The position numbers were made by a program, and so were the translations under genes. Under the pieces are notes generated by a model that was not told the DNA's origin, did no database searches, and worked only from the letters and a program-made list of their open reading frames with translations. From contig JBJTRI010000080.1 of assembly GCA_046076045.1 (NCBI GenBank), positions 1-22,902 of the forward strand: a stretch of DNA of 22,902 nucleotides. The letters run 5' to 3'. Positions 9,689-17,058 of this stretch are shown piece by piece. Each line of letters begins with the position of its first letter. The first letter of the stretch is position 1. This DNA comes from JAIOPA01 sp046076045 (GTDB lineage Bacteria > Eisenbacteria > RBG-16-71-46).

Positions 9689-9724
9689 TGCACACTTGTG
9701 CATCATGACCGGACAGGGTAGAAG
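9689..9724 (+). promoter_or_regulatory. palindromic operator and candidate promoter of the radical SAM gene
   Basis: TGCACA-CT-TGTGCA (9689-9702) is a perfect 6-2-6 dyad. TTGTGC (9696-9701), inside it, and TAGAAG (9719-9724) are spaced by 17 bases and could be -35 and -10. Transcription would then begin at about 9731, giving a nearly leaderless mRNA. A protein bound at the dyad would cover the -35. The regulator is not identified; the site is neither the enterobacterial nor the actinobacterial LexA box. Confidence 0.5.
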
Positions 9725-9731
9725 TCCTCCC

Positions 9732-10652
9732 ATGGCCGCCGACCTCCGCCTCGAGCCCTGCCGCTCGGCCCTCAACCGGGTCACGGGGATGCCGTTCCGC
9801 TGGTCGCTCAACCCGTACATGGGCTGCGCGCACCGCTGCACGTTCTGCTACGTGCGCGCGTTCGAGCGTCGAGCCGAGCGGCCCGCGGACGATCGTTACG
9901 GTCGCAGCGTGCGCGTGAAGACGAACGTCGTCGCGGTGCTGCGCGGCGAACTCGCACGGCCGTCGTGGGCGCGCGAGACCGTGGTGATCGGCGCGGCCAC
10001 CGACCCGTACCAGCCCGTCGAGGGCCGCTTCCGCCTTACGCGCGGCTGCCTCGAGGCGTTCGCGGAGCGCTCGAGTCCGGTCTCCATCATCACGCGCGGC
10101 CCGCTCGTGGTGCGCGACATCGACGTGCTGCAGGACGCCGCCCGCCGCGCCCGCACGCTCGTGAGCGTGTCGGTGCCGACGCTCGACGACGACGTCTGGC
10201 GCGTCACCGAACCCGGCACCGCGCCGCCCCGCCAGCGGCTGCGCGCGGTGCGGGCCCTGGCCGACGCCGGGCTGCGCGTCGCGGTCGCACTCGCACCCAT
10301 CATCCCGGGCGTCTCCGACCGTCCTCAGCAACTCGCCGACGCGGTGCGAGCGGCGCGCGACGCGGGTGCGGCCAAGCTGTGGAGCGAGTTGCTGTACCTG
10401 CAACCGGGGACGCGCGAGCACTTCCTCGAGACGCTGGCCGCGGTCTGGCCGAGCGAGGCCGAGCGCCTCGCCGCCGCCTACGCCGCTCGTGCGCACCGGC
10501 CGCGGGTCGAGGTCCTGGCGCACAAGGAGCGCATGACGGTGCTGGCCCGCCGCCATCCCGTGCGCCCGATCCCGCCGCCGATCGAACCCGAGGCCCCCCG
10601 GGTCGCACTCCAGCTCGGGCTGGGGTTCGCGGAGACGTTGGCGCAGGCCTGA
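9732..10652 (+). CDS. radical SAM protein, Rv2578c / spore-photoproduct-lyase-like family
   Basis: This 306-aa protein has the radical SAM cluster motif C-A-H-R-C-T-F-C-Y with Cys32, Cys36 and Cys39, which bind a 4Fe-4S cluster and S-adenosylmethionine. Family signatures follow in order: N-P-Y-M-G-C, V-K-T-N-V-V-A-V-L-R-x-E-L, G-A-A-T-D-P-Y-Q-P-V-E-G, T-R-G-C-L-E, S-I-I-T-R-G-P-L-V-V-R-D, V-S-V-S-V-P-T-L-D, E-P-G-T-A-P-P-R-Q-R-L and P-I-I-P-G-V-S-D. This matches the Rv2578c-type proteins, relatives of spore photoproduct lyase with no settled reaction. ATG 9732 fits the start of similarity; ATG 9705 and TTG 9696 would overlap the operator palindrome. The gene is monocistronic, with long gaps on both sides and its own operator candidate, which suggests conditional expression such as a damage or stress response (inference). 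Confidence 0.9.
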   Translation: MAADLRLEPCRSALNRVTGMPFRWSLNPYMGCAHRCTFCYVRAFERRAERPADDRYGRSVRVKTNVVAVLRGELARPSWARETVVIGAATDPYQPVEGRFRLTRGCLEAFAERSSPVSIITRGPLVVRDIDVLQDAARRARTLVSVSVPTLDDDVWRVTEPGTAPPRQRLRAVRALADAGLRVAVALAPIIPGVSDRPQQLADAVRAARDAGAAKLWSELLYLQPGTREHFLETLAAVWPSEAERLAAAYAARAHRPRVEVLAHKERMTVLARRHPVRPIPPPIEPEAPRVALQLGLGFAETLAQA

Positions 10653-11006
10653 GCCGGAACGCCGCGCGGGCGCGGGGGATTCGCGAGCGGTCCGAGTCCG
10701 GACTCGAACCTCGGGCGCGACTCGAGACCCTCGCGCCAACGCGTTGCGCGAATAACAGGTACCGAGGCGCCGCACGCACCCGGCGAACCTCCACAGGAAC
10801 CCGAGCTCCCGGCCGCATCTCGTTGCGCGCAGGCCTTTCGGGCGGTACGGGCACGCGCCGGACGACTCGACCGAAGGTGCAGGTGGGAGGCGCCCTGCTT
10901 CCGGCCGACGCCCCCTACCCCTCCTCCGCTCCACCGCCTCCCGCACCGCGGGCCTCGCACACCGCCCCTCTTCGGCCCCACCCTCGGCGTACCCCAAGAA
11001 CGACGA
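10653..11006. other. intergenic region between convergent genes, no gene seen
   Basis: This stretch separates the radical SAM gene from the convergent TPR gene. It contains a perfect 14-bp palindrome, CGAGTCCGGACTCG (10693-10706), a 10-bp palindrome CAACGCGTTG at about 10738-10747, and a C-rich plus strand from about 10890 to 10990. Either palindrome could help end radical SAM transcription, though neither has a T tract. I see no coding sequence or tRNA. Confidence 0.6.
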
Positions 11007-11034
11007 GGCCCCGGTGCCGTGGGGCACCGGGGCC
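11007..11034 (-). terminator. strong terminator hairpin after the YfgM-like gene
   Basis: A perfect 12-pair stem, GGCCCCGGTGCC against GGCACCGGGGCC, has a 4-base loop and lies about 27 bases beyond the TPR gene's stop. On the minus strand it is followed by the moderately T-rich TCGTCGTTCTT, consistent with an intrinsic terminator. It would also face transcripts arriving from the radical SAM gene. Confidence 0.8.
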
Positions 11035-11061
11035 GGTCGAACGCGCGCGGGGCGCGGAACG

Positions 11062-11733
11062 TCAGTTCAGGATCTGCGGCGAGAGGCGGCCGAGTTCCAT
11101 GCGGGCCTGGATCTGGTAGCTCGAGTCCGGGAACTCGTCGAGGATGCGCTGCAGGCGCTTCTTCGCATCGTCGGGCTTGTTGGCGGCCACGAGGCAGCGC
11201 GCCGCGGCGTACAGCATCTCGCCGCTCGACTCGCGGTCGAACGCGCCCACGAGCTTGTCGAAGTTCGCGGCGGCCTCGGCGTGCAGGCCCGAGCTCTCCT
11301 GCGCGTACGCAAGGCTGCGACGCACGCCGTCCGCGACCACACCGGCCGAACGCTTCTTCAGGTAGGCCTCGTAGTCCGCGATCGCGTCCTTCCAGTTGCC
11401 GCGCCAGTAGGCGTCGTCGCCCGCGATGCGCAGCGCGTCGATGCCGCTGGGCGTGCCGGGATAGGCCTTCGAGACCTCCTGCGCGATCTGGCGCGAGCGG
11501 TCGTAGTCGGCGCGCCAGAACAGCTCGTTGGCCTCGGCCAGCTTCTCCGACGCGGCGTTCTCCTGCCGCACCTGTCCGGCGTTCCAGTAGAACCAACCGG
11601 CACCGGCGGCGGCCACGATCAGCAGGCCGATGAGCACCTTCTGCCCATACTGGGCCCACGCGCCGTGGGCGCGGTCGAGCAGCTCGGCGCCCGGGTCGTC
11701 CATGGCGGACTGCTTCTGGGTCTCCAACGACAA
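11062..11733 (-). CDS. YfgM-like membrane-anchored TPR protein
   Basis: This 223-aa protein has a cytoplasmic N-terminus, one transmembrane helix at about residues 33-50 (V-L-I-G-L-L-I-V followed by small residues and W-F-Y-W) and a periplasmic region of tetratricopeptide-like helix pairs (Y-P-G-T-P-S-G-x-D-A-L, W-R-G-N-W-K-D-A-I-A-D-Y, F-P-D-S-S-Y-Q-I-Q-A-R). Topology and length match YfgM/TPR_21 proteins, which in E. coli associate with the SecYEG translocon and periplasmic chaperones. The same role here is inferred. The start is TTG 11733, supported by GGAGG six bases upstream; the later ATG (11703) lacks a ribosome site. It lies downstream of the zinc-ribbon gene but has its own promoter and a strong terminator. 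Confidence 0.85.
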   Translation of the reverse strand: MSLETQKQSAMDDPGAELLDRAHGAWAQYGQKVLIGLLIVAAAGAGWFYWNAGQVRQENAASEKLAEANELFWRADYDRSRQIAQEVSKAYPGTPSGIDALRIAGDDAYWRGNWKDAIADYEAYLKKRSAGVVADGVRRSLAYAQESSGLHAEAAANFDKLVGAFDRESSGEMLYAAARCLVAANKPDDAKKRLQRILDEFPDSSYQIQARMELGRLSPQILN

Positions 11734-11803
11734 GGCGAACCTCCGGGGATCACGGCGCGGACCGACGCCCGGACGGGCGCAGGACCGCGGTAAGGGACGG
11801 GAA

Positions 11804-11833
11804 AGACTACGGTTCCCGGCGCGGACGGGTCAA
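11804..11833 (-). promoter_or_regulatory. promoter of the YfgM-like gene
   Basis: On the minus strand, TTGACC (11833-11828) and TAGTCT (11809-11804) are separated by 18 bases. The -35 overlaps the TGA stop (11832-11830) of the upstream zinc-ribbon gene. The same hexamer and spacing occur before rpsT. The predicted start near 11797 leaves a leader of about 65 bases. Confidence 0.65.
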
Positions 11834-12987
11834 GCGGGCGCGCACGCGGGGCACAGGGCCGTGCCGTGGTCGCGGACCAGCATCTCGGCGGGGCGCCCGC
11901 AGTGCGGGCACGCCGGCAGCGCGACGCGCCCACGGGCCGCGTCCACGTCGGCGCGCAGCTTCACGTGCATGGCCCCCGAGCGCAGTTCCTGCTCGATCCG
12001 CGCCACCGGCCACGACCACTCCTCGATGCCCCACAACCGCACCTCGGTGCGCATCTCCCACCGGTGGCGGACCTCGGCGGCCCGGCGCTCCCACTCCAGC
12101 TTCATCGCGGTCGCGTCGCCGTGCTCGATCTCGAGCTCGTCGTGTCCGACGCGCCGGCGCTCGCGGTCCTCCTCCTCCTCGATGCGCGCCGAGAAGAACG
12201 CGCCGAGCCGGTCGAGCTCGTCGTCGCGCAGCCGGCCGACCGACACCGCCCACTCGCGCTCGCGCTCCTCGGCGAGTTGCTCGAGCGTCTGGCGCGCGCT
12301 CATCAGCCAGCGCTCGCGCACCTCGGGCTCGAGCTCCTCGGGCAACTGGTAGAGGCCCTCGCGCGGCCGCACGTCGGTGACCTGCGCCGCCTGCACGCGC
12401 TCGAGCACCTCACCCGCGGCGCCCACGAGCACCACCCACTGCTCCTGCCACGGCAGGCCGCCCCAACGCGTGATGACGGCGTGGAACGCCACGCGCCGCT
12501 CGTAGTGCACGGGCCCGAGCCGCGGCGGCCCCCACGTGAACCCACGCACGCGACACACCGACGCGATGCCCTCGGGCGGCGCACCGGGCACGTGCGCGAG
12601 CGCGGTGCGCCGCGTGAACAGCGGCTCGGAGAGTGCGGCCTCGAGGATGCGACGCCCTCCCGTGCTGCCGGGCGCGGTGAACCACGCCCCGCGCGGCACG
12701 GTGGGACGCGAGGGGTCGAACACCAAGCGGACGCGCTGGCGGCGCCACGTGCGCTGGAGTGCGGCCGACAGCTCGACCTCCCAGTCGCCCCGCGGCGCGG
12801 GCTCGACCTTGCAGCCGTGCGCCTCGAGCCACGCGCCCACGAAGCGGCGCCACTCGGGCGACTCGGCCGCGGTCTCGCCGCGCGGCACGTTCGGCCCGAC
12901 GGCCGCCTTCCTGGCCACCGGCTTCGCCTTGCCGCGCGCGGTCGCGGTCGGGCGCCGGGCGGCGGTGCGCTTCGCGGCCGGGCTCAC
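11830..12987 (-). CDS. zinc-ribbon coiled-coil protein partnered with the SNF2 ATPase
   Basis: The protein has 385 aa. Residues 1-35 form a Lys/Arg/Ala-rich, histone-H1-like tail. Residues about 45-200 form a mixed domain with R-L-V-F-D-P and A-P-G-S-T-G-G-R-R-I-L. A long charged helical, coiled-coil-like region spans about 218-312. The C-terminus has C-P-H-C (360-363) and C-P-A-C (379-382), a zinc ribbon. The GTG start overlaps the SNF2 stop (GTGA) and has a GAGGAGG ribosome site, so the two are translationally coupled. The R-L-V-F-D...P-G-S block resembles, from memory, the C-terminal region of large RapA-like SNF2 proteins, suggesting a split second half that binds nucleic acid or RNA polymerase (inference). 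I do not recognise a named family. Confidence 0.85.
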   Translation of the reverse strand: MSPAAKRTAARRPTATARGKAKPVARKAAVGPNVPRGETAAESPEWRRFVGAWLEAHGCKVEPAPRGDWEVELSAALQRTWRRQRVRLVFDPSRPTVPRGAWFTAPGSTGGRRILEAALSEPLFTRRTALAHVPGAPPEGIASVCRVRGFTWGPPRLGPVHYERRVAFHAVITRWGGLPWQEQWVVLVGAAGEVLERVQAAQVTDVRPREGLYQLPEELEPEVRERWLMSARQTLEQLAEEREREWAVSVGRLRDDELDRLGAFFSARIEEEEDRERRRVGHDELEIEHGDATAMKLEWERRAAEVRHRWEMRTEVRLWGIEEWSWPVARIEQELRSGAMHVKLRADVDAARGRVALPACPHCGRPAEMLVRDHGTALCPACAPA

Positions 12988-14969
12988 GACCGCTCCTCCT
13001 CGACCTCGCCCGCGCCGTGGAACAGCATGCTCTGGCTGTCGCGCTGCTGCTGGTAGAGCTTGCGCGCGGTCACGAGGTGCTGCGCCAACTCCGTGAAGCG
13101 ACGCTTGCGCGCCACCGGCGTGCCGGCCTCGGTCCAGCGCCGGAACACCTCGTCCTCGAACGAGCCCTGCAACTGCCACGCCCCGAGGATCTCCTCCATC
13201 TCGCCCACGACCAGTTCGAACATGCGGATCTTGCGCTCGAGGATCTCGAGCACGTAGGCCTCGAGCGTGCCGCGGCTCACGAGGTTCACGACCCGCACCG
13301 GGTGCTCCTGCCCGAGCCGGTGCACGCGACCGATGCGCTGCTCGAGCCGCATCGGGTTCCACGGCAGGTCGTAGTTGATGACGATGCGCGAGAACTGCAG
13401 GTTGCGGCCCTCACCGCACGCCTCGGTGCTCACCAGCACCTGGTCGTGGTGGCGGAAGCGCTCGAGCGACTCCTCCTTCTCCCGCCAACCCATCTCGCCG
13501 TGGAACTCCACCACCGTCAGCCCGGCGGCGCGCAGCGACTCCACGATGGCATCCTGCGTGGCGCGGAACTGCGTGAACACGATCGCCTTCTCGCCCTTGA
13601 GCTTCTGCACCGTGCGCACGAGCGTGCGCAGCTTGCTCGCATCGCCGGCCAGCGCGCGTGCGCGCTCGGCGAACGCCATGACGCGCTTGGCGTCGAGTCC
13701 GTCGGGGTGCGCGGCGAGCTTCTCGAGCGTGCCCTGCGCCGAACTCCACGACGAGCCCATCTCCTTCTGCAGCACCATGAGCGTGAAGTAGTGCGGGCGC
13801 CCGGGCTGCCCGTGATCGGCCCGCACCGCGTCCGAGACGAAGTCGCTCACCTGCCGGTAGAGCTGGCGCTCGGCGGCGGTCTGCGGCACCCACACGGCCT
13901 CGACCTTGCGCGGCGCGAACGTGAGCTCGGTGTCGGCGCGCCGGGTCCGCACCATGACGCTCTTGAGCAGACGGCGCAGGCGCGGCGTGTTGCGCGGGGT
14001 GCGCTTGTCGTGCGTCGAGAGGAAGTCGCGCCGGAACTGCGAGAACGTCCCGACGGTCCCGGGGCGCACGAGCGTGACGAGGTTGTAGAGCTCGCGCAGG
14101 TCGTTCTGCACCGGGGTCGCGGTGAGCAGCAGCAGGTAGCGCGGGTTGAGGTCGTTGAGGAACTTCCAGCCGAGCGTGAGGTGGTTGCGCAGGCGGTGGG
14201 CCTCGTCGCACACCACCATGTCGTAGTCGGCGCCGCGAACGCGCTTGCGGTGGCGCTCGTGGCGCGCGGTCTCGAGCGACGAGATGACGAACGGGTGCTG
14301 GCCCCATTGCCCCGACGGCCCGCGCGAGACCACGAAGTCGAGTTCGAACTTCTCCCACAGCTCGGCGCGCCACTGCTCGCACAGCGACGCCGGCACCAGC
14401 ACGAGCGCGGTGCGCACGGCACCGCGCAGCACGTACTCCTTGAGCACGATGCCGGCCTCGACCGTCTTCCCCAACCCGACCTCGTCGGCGAGGATCGCGC
14501 GCCCGCCGAAGTCGCGCAGCACCCGCAGGCAGACCGACTCCTGGTGCGGGAACCGCTCGACGCCGCGCAGCGAGTCGAGCGACACCAGCCGGTCGGCGCT
14601 CGCCCACCCGGCCCACGCCTCGGCATCGGCGCGCAGGTCGAAGTTCGTCTGGGACCTCACGTCGTTCTCGAGCCAGTGGCGCAGCAGCTCGTCGCCCTGC
14701 GGGTGCCAGTGCCGGCGACCGTGCGGCACCGGACTGGTGAGCGGCGTGGCGACCTCGTCCGCGGGCTCGCCGGCCGCACCGGGGCCCTCGGCCTGTCCGT
14801 CGAGGATCACCCACTCGCGCGTGGCGGACAGGCGCTTGAGCTCACCCCCGAACACCACCTCGAGCACCTCGCGACCGCGATCGGTGTGCACCTCGACCAC
14901 CAGCCCCTCGCCGAAGACGGGGTGCTGGAGTCGCTGCCCGATGCGGTAGCGCGGCTCGATCACGTCCAC
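12984..14969 (-). CDS. SNF2/RapA-like ATPase with N-terminal Tudor-like segment
   Basis: This 661-aa superfamily 2 translocase has Walker A A-D-E-V-G-L-G-K-T (161-169), D-E-A-H (255-258), L-T-A-T-P-V-Q-N-D (282-290), a V-F-T-Q-F-R strand, and motif VI R-L-E-Q-R-I-G-R-V-H-R-L-G-Q (541-554). Such ATPases move on double-stranded DNA; RapA uses this to recycle RNA polymerase. Residues 5-55 (Y-R-I-G-Q-R-L-Q-H-P-V-F-G-E-G and later E-L-K-R-L) resemble the Tudor-like tail with which PcrA/UvrD contacts RNA polymerase, which is unusual at this N-terminal position. GTG 14969 was chosen because AGGAG lies eight bases upstream; GTG 14963 (GTGA overlap with the nuclease stop) is the alternative. The long in-frame extension upstream is a shadow of the nuclease gene. 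No nuclease or methylase domain is fused, arguing against a restriction subunit. Confidence 0.92.
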   Translation of the reverse strand: MDVIEPRYRIGQRLQHPVFGEGLVVEVHTDRGREVLEVVFGGELKRLSATREWVILDGQAEGPGAAGEPADEVATPLTSPVPHGRRHWHPQGDELLRHWLENDVRSQTNFDLRADAEAWAGWASADRLVSLDSLRGVERFPHQESVCLRVLRDFGGRAILADEVGLGKTVEAGIVLKEYVLRGAVRTALVLVPASLCEQWRAELWEKFELDFVVSRGPSGQWGQHPFVISSLETARHERHRKRVRGADYDMVVCDEAHRLRNHLTLGWKFLNDLNPRYLLLLTATPVQNDLRELYNLVTLVRPGTVGTFSQFRRDFLSTHDKRTPRNTPRLRRLLKSVMVRTRRADTELTFAPRKVEAVWVPQTAAERQLYRQVSDFVSDAVRADHGQPGRPHYFTLMVLQKEMGSSWSSAQGTLEKLAAHPDGLDAKRVMAFAERARALAGDASKLRTLVRTVQKLKGEKAIVFTQFRATQDAIVESLRAAGLTVVEFHGEMGWREKEESLERFRHHDQVLVSTEACGEGRNLQFSRIVINYDLPWNPMRLEQRIGRVHRLGQEHPVRVVNLVSRGTLEAYVLEILERKIRMFELVVGEMEEILGAWQLQGSFEDEVFRRWTEAGTPVARKRRFTELAQHLVTARKLYQQQRDSQSMLFHGAGEVEEERS

Positions 14970-16366
14970 AGCGCGAACTCCTGCCCCTTCTCGGGCACGT
15001 GCACGGTGGCCCCGGTGCGCTCGCGCAGCAGGGCCGCGAGCGTCTCGGCGGGCTCGAGGTCGCCGTGGACGAGGAAGATGGTGCGCGGTGCGGGCGACAG
15101 CCGCCCGACCCAATCGAGGAGCTCGCGCTGGTCGGCGTGCGCACTGAACCCGTCGAGCCCGGCGATCTCGGCGTGCACCTCGCACGGCTCGCCGTACACG
15201 TTCACCGTGCGCGCGCCGTCGCGCAGACGGCGCCCGAGCGTGCCCTCGCCCTGATAGCCCACGAACAGGATGGTGTTGCGACGGTCGCCGAGCGCGTGCC
15301 GCAGGTGGTGCAGGACGCGCCCGCCCTCGCACATGCCCGAGGCGGAGATGAGGATGCAGGGCTCGCGCAGGTCGTTGAGGCTGCGCGACTCCTCGACCGT
15401 GCTGACGTAGCGCAGACGGTCGAACCCGAACGGCGCGCCCGCCTCCTCGCGGAAGCGCTGCGCCGTCTCAGCGTCGAAGCACTCGGGGTGACGCACGAAC
15501 ACCGCGGTCGCCTCGCGCGCCATGGGACTGTCCACGTAGATGCGCAACTCGGGGATGGCCCCGCGCTCCATGAGCCCGTGCAGGATGGCGACCAGCTCCT
15601 GCGTGCGGCCGACGGCGAACGCCGGCACGACCAGGCGCCCGCCACGGTCCACGGTGCGCCGCACCGTATCCACCAGCTGCATCTCGGTGTGCGCGTCGTC
15701 GTCGTGCAGCCGGTCGCCGTAGGTGCTCTCGAGCACGAGCGCGTCGGGCCCCGGCGGCACCTCGGGGTCGCGCAGGATCGCGCGCCGAGGCCGACCGAGG
15801 TCGCCCCCCATGAGCAGGCGGAACGAGCGCCCGTCCTGCTCGAACGTGAACGTCGTCATCGCCGACCCGAGGATGTGCCCCGCGTCGTGCCACGTGCCCG
15901 TGACGCCCGGGAAGAGCGTGAACGACTTGCCGTAGCGGTAGGTCTCGAACCGCTCGATCGTGGTCCGCACGTCGTCCATGGAGTAGAGCGGCTCGCGCAA
16001 CGGACGGCTGCGGCGGTGCCGGTTGACGTGCTCGACGTCGCGCTCCATGAGGTAGGCGCTGTCGGGCAGCATGACGCGCGCGAGGTCGGCGCTCGCCTGG
16101 GTGAGGTGGATGGGACCGCGGAACCCCTTCGCGACCAGCGTGGGCAGGTTGCCCGAGTGGTCCAGGTGGGCGTGCGAGACGACCACCGCGTCGAGCTCGC
16201 GCGGGTCGAACCGGAACGTGCGGTTGATCGCGTCGGCCTCGTCGCGACGCCCCTGGTACAGCCCGCAGTCGTAGAGCCAGCGCCGCTCCCCCCACGTGAG
16301 GAGGTGCCGGGAGCCGGTGACCGTGCGGGCGGCGCCGTGGAACGCGATGCGGAGCGGGCGGGCCAT
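14960..16366 (-). CDS. MBL-fold beta-CASP exoribonuclease/endonuclease-like protein (TTHA0252-like)
   Basis: This 468-aa metallo-beta-lactamase nuclease of the beta-CASP group is related to CPSF-73 and to Thermus TTHA0252, which degrade RNA. Metal ligands are visible: H-A-H-L-D-H (65-70), A-G-H (His164) and G-G-D-L-G (Asp189). The beta-CASP motifs follow: L-E-S-T-Y-G-D-R (212-219), P-A-F-A-V-G-R-T-Q-E, I-S-A-S-G-M-C-E-G-G-R and, near the C-terminus, G-F-S-A-H-A-D-Q (RMMBL). There is no N-terminal KH domain, so it is the short bacterial form. ATG 16366 lies one base after the preceding stop. Its own stop is overlapped by the SNF2 start. The tight link to a RapA-like ATPase suggests joint action on nascent RNA or RNA-DNA hybrids (inference). 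Confidence 0.93.
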   Translation of the reverse strand: MARPLRIAFHGAARTVTGSRHLLTWGERRWLYDCGLYQGRRDEADAINRTFRFDPRELDAVVVSHAHLDHSGNLPTLVAKGFRGPIHLTQASADLARVMLPDSAYLMERDVEHVNRHRRSRPLREPLYSMDDVRTTIERFETYRYGKSFTLFPGVTGTWHDAGHILGSAMTTFTFEQDGRSFRLLMGGDLGRPRRAILRDPEVPPGPDALVLESTYGDRLHDDDAHTEMQLVDTVRRTVDRGGRLVVPAFAVGRTQELVAILHGLMERGAIPELRIYVDSPMAREATAVFVRHPECFDAETAQRFREEAGAPFGFDRLRYVSTVEESRSLNDLREPCILISASGMCEGGRVLHHLRHALGDRRNTILFVGYQGEGTLGRRLRDGARTVNVYGEPCEVHAEIAGLDGFSAHADQRELLDWVGRLSPAPRTIFLVHGDLEPAETLAALLRERTGATVHVPEKGQEFALWT

Positions 16367-16367
16367 G

Positions 16368-17012
16368 TCAGTAGGCGGCGTAGAACACGAAGCCGGCGTT
16401 GGCCTGCAGGCCGTGGTTGAGGCCGCCGTCGTGCAGCAGCGCCTGGTAGCGTACGCCGACGTCGTAGGCCCAGCTGCGCCAGAAGAAGCGCTCGATGCCC
16501 GCGCCCGCGCTCAGGTAGAGGGCGTCGGCCGAGTTGCGCGGGTACTGCGTCTCGTTGTTCGAGAGCTTGGCGTTGATCTGCGACAGCCCGAAGCCCGCGG
16601 AGACGTAGCGCGTGGTGCGCGTGCGCGTGTCGAACATCTGGTAGAACTCGAGCCCGGCGTTGTTCAGGCGCAACTGCTCGCGCTTGACGACCGGCGCGTC
16701 GGTGAGCGCATCGAACGCCCCGGCCTCGCCCGAGGCGTCGCGCGCCCCGAGGCGCTGCATGTCGAACGTCAGCCCCATCGCGCGCTCGAAGCGCATGCGG
16801 TAGCGCAGCCGCACCGCGAGCCCGCCCCCGCTGCCGAACTCCTGGCCGAAGCCACCCGAGCCGAGCAGCGTCCCCGCCTGGCCCGAGAACGCGAAACCGA
16901 CCTGTCCGGCGCGCGGCAGGACGATCGTGGCGGCGTCGCTCGCCGAGGGCGCCGCGACAAGTGCGGCGGTGAGGGCGAGTGCGGCGGCGGCGAGGGTTGT
17001 GCGGCGCTTCAT
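16368..17012 (-). CDS. exported outer-membrane beta-barrel-like protein
   Basis: This 214-aa protein has a clear signal peptide (M-K-R-R-T-T then an Ala/Leu core, cleavage near A-S-D-A-A at about 27). The rest alternates polar and aromatic residues in beta-strand fashion (L-A-V-R-L-R-Y-R-M-R-F, R-Y-V-S-A-G-F-G-L, Y-D-V-G-V-R-Y-Q) and ends G-F-V-F-Y-A-A-Y, consistent with an 8-10 strand barrel of the outer-membrane OmpA/OmpW-like type. No specific family is recognised. ATG 17012 is supported by GGAGG five bases upstream. It sits in an otherwise nucleic-acid-processing operon, one base from the nuclease gene, and may simply be carried along. Confidence 0.8.
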   Translation of the reverse strand: MKRRTTLAAAALALTAALVAAPSASDAATIVLPRAGQVGFAFSGQAGTLLGSGGFGQEFGSGGGLAVRLRYRMRFERAMGLTFDMQRLGARDASGEAGAFDALTDAPVVKREQLRLNNAGLEFYQMFDTRTRTTRYVSAGFGLSQINAKLSNNETQYPRNSADALYLSAGAGIERFFWRSWAYDVGVRYQALLHDGGLNHGLQANAGFVFYAAY

Positions 17013-17058
17013 GGAGTCCTCCGGGACCCGGTCGTGTGGGAACGGACGGCCGTGACGG

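Larger units (their letters stand above)
8980..9731. other. 752-base gene-poor region with operator, repeats and strand-composition switch
   Basis: No open frame here reads like a protein; all are low-complexity Arg/Ala/Pro/Ser strings. From about 8990 to 9075 the plus strand is G-rich, with several G runs. At 9085-9120 there is a sharp AT-rich island with a palindrome. From about 9130 to 9660 the plus strand is markedly C-rich and pyrimidine-rich, and contains four 14-bp tandem repeats, a 19-bp direct repeat pair and a 14-bp perfect palindrome at 9540-9553. The region could encode a structured RNA, act as a Rho-loading tract, or be remains of a lost gene or element; the sequence alone does not decide. 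Confidence 0.6.

Noticed and set aside
10680..10790. Possible tRNA T-arm (GGTTCGAGTCC on the minus strand)
   Set aside because: The flanking bases do not form the 5-bp T stem and no acceptor, D or anticodon arms can be placed; the match arises from the 14-bp palindrome.
9423..11027. 534-codon minus-strand frame across the radical SAM gene and both its flanks
   Set aside because: It crosses the tandem repeats and the operator, is low-complexity Arg/Gly/Ala, and opposes a well-supported gene.
12984..16366. Reading the nuclease/SNF2/zinc-ribbon genes as a known restriction or DISARM-type defence cluster
   Set aside because: There is no methylase, PLD nuclease, DUF1998-type or specificity protein nearby, and the operon continues from housekeeping uvrC and xerD without mobile-element signs.
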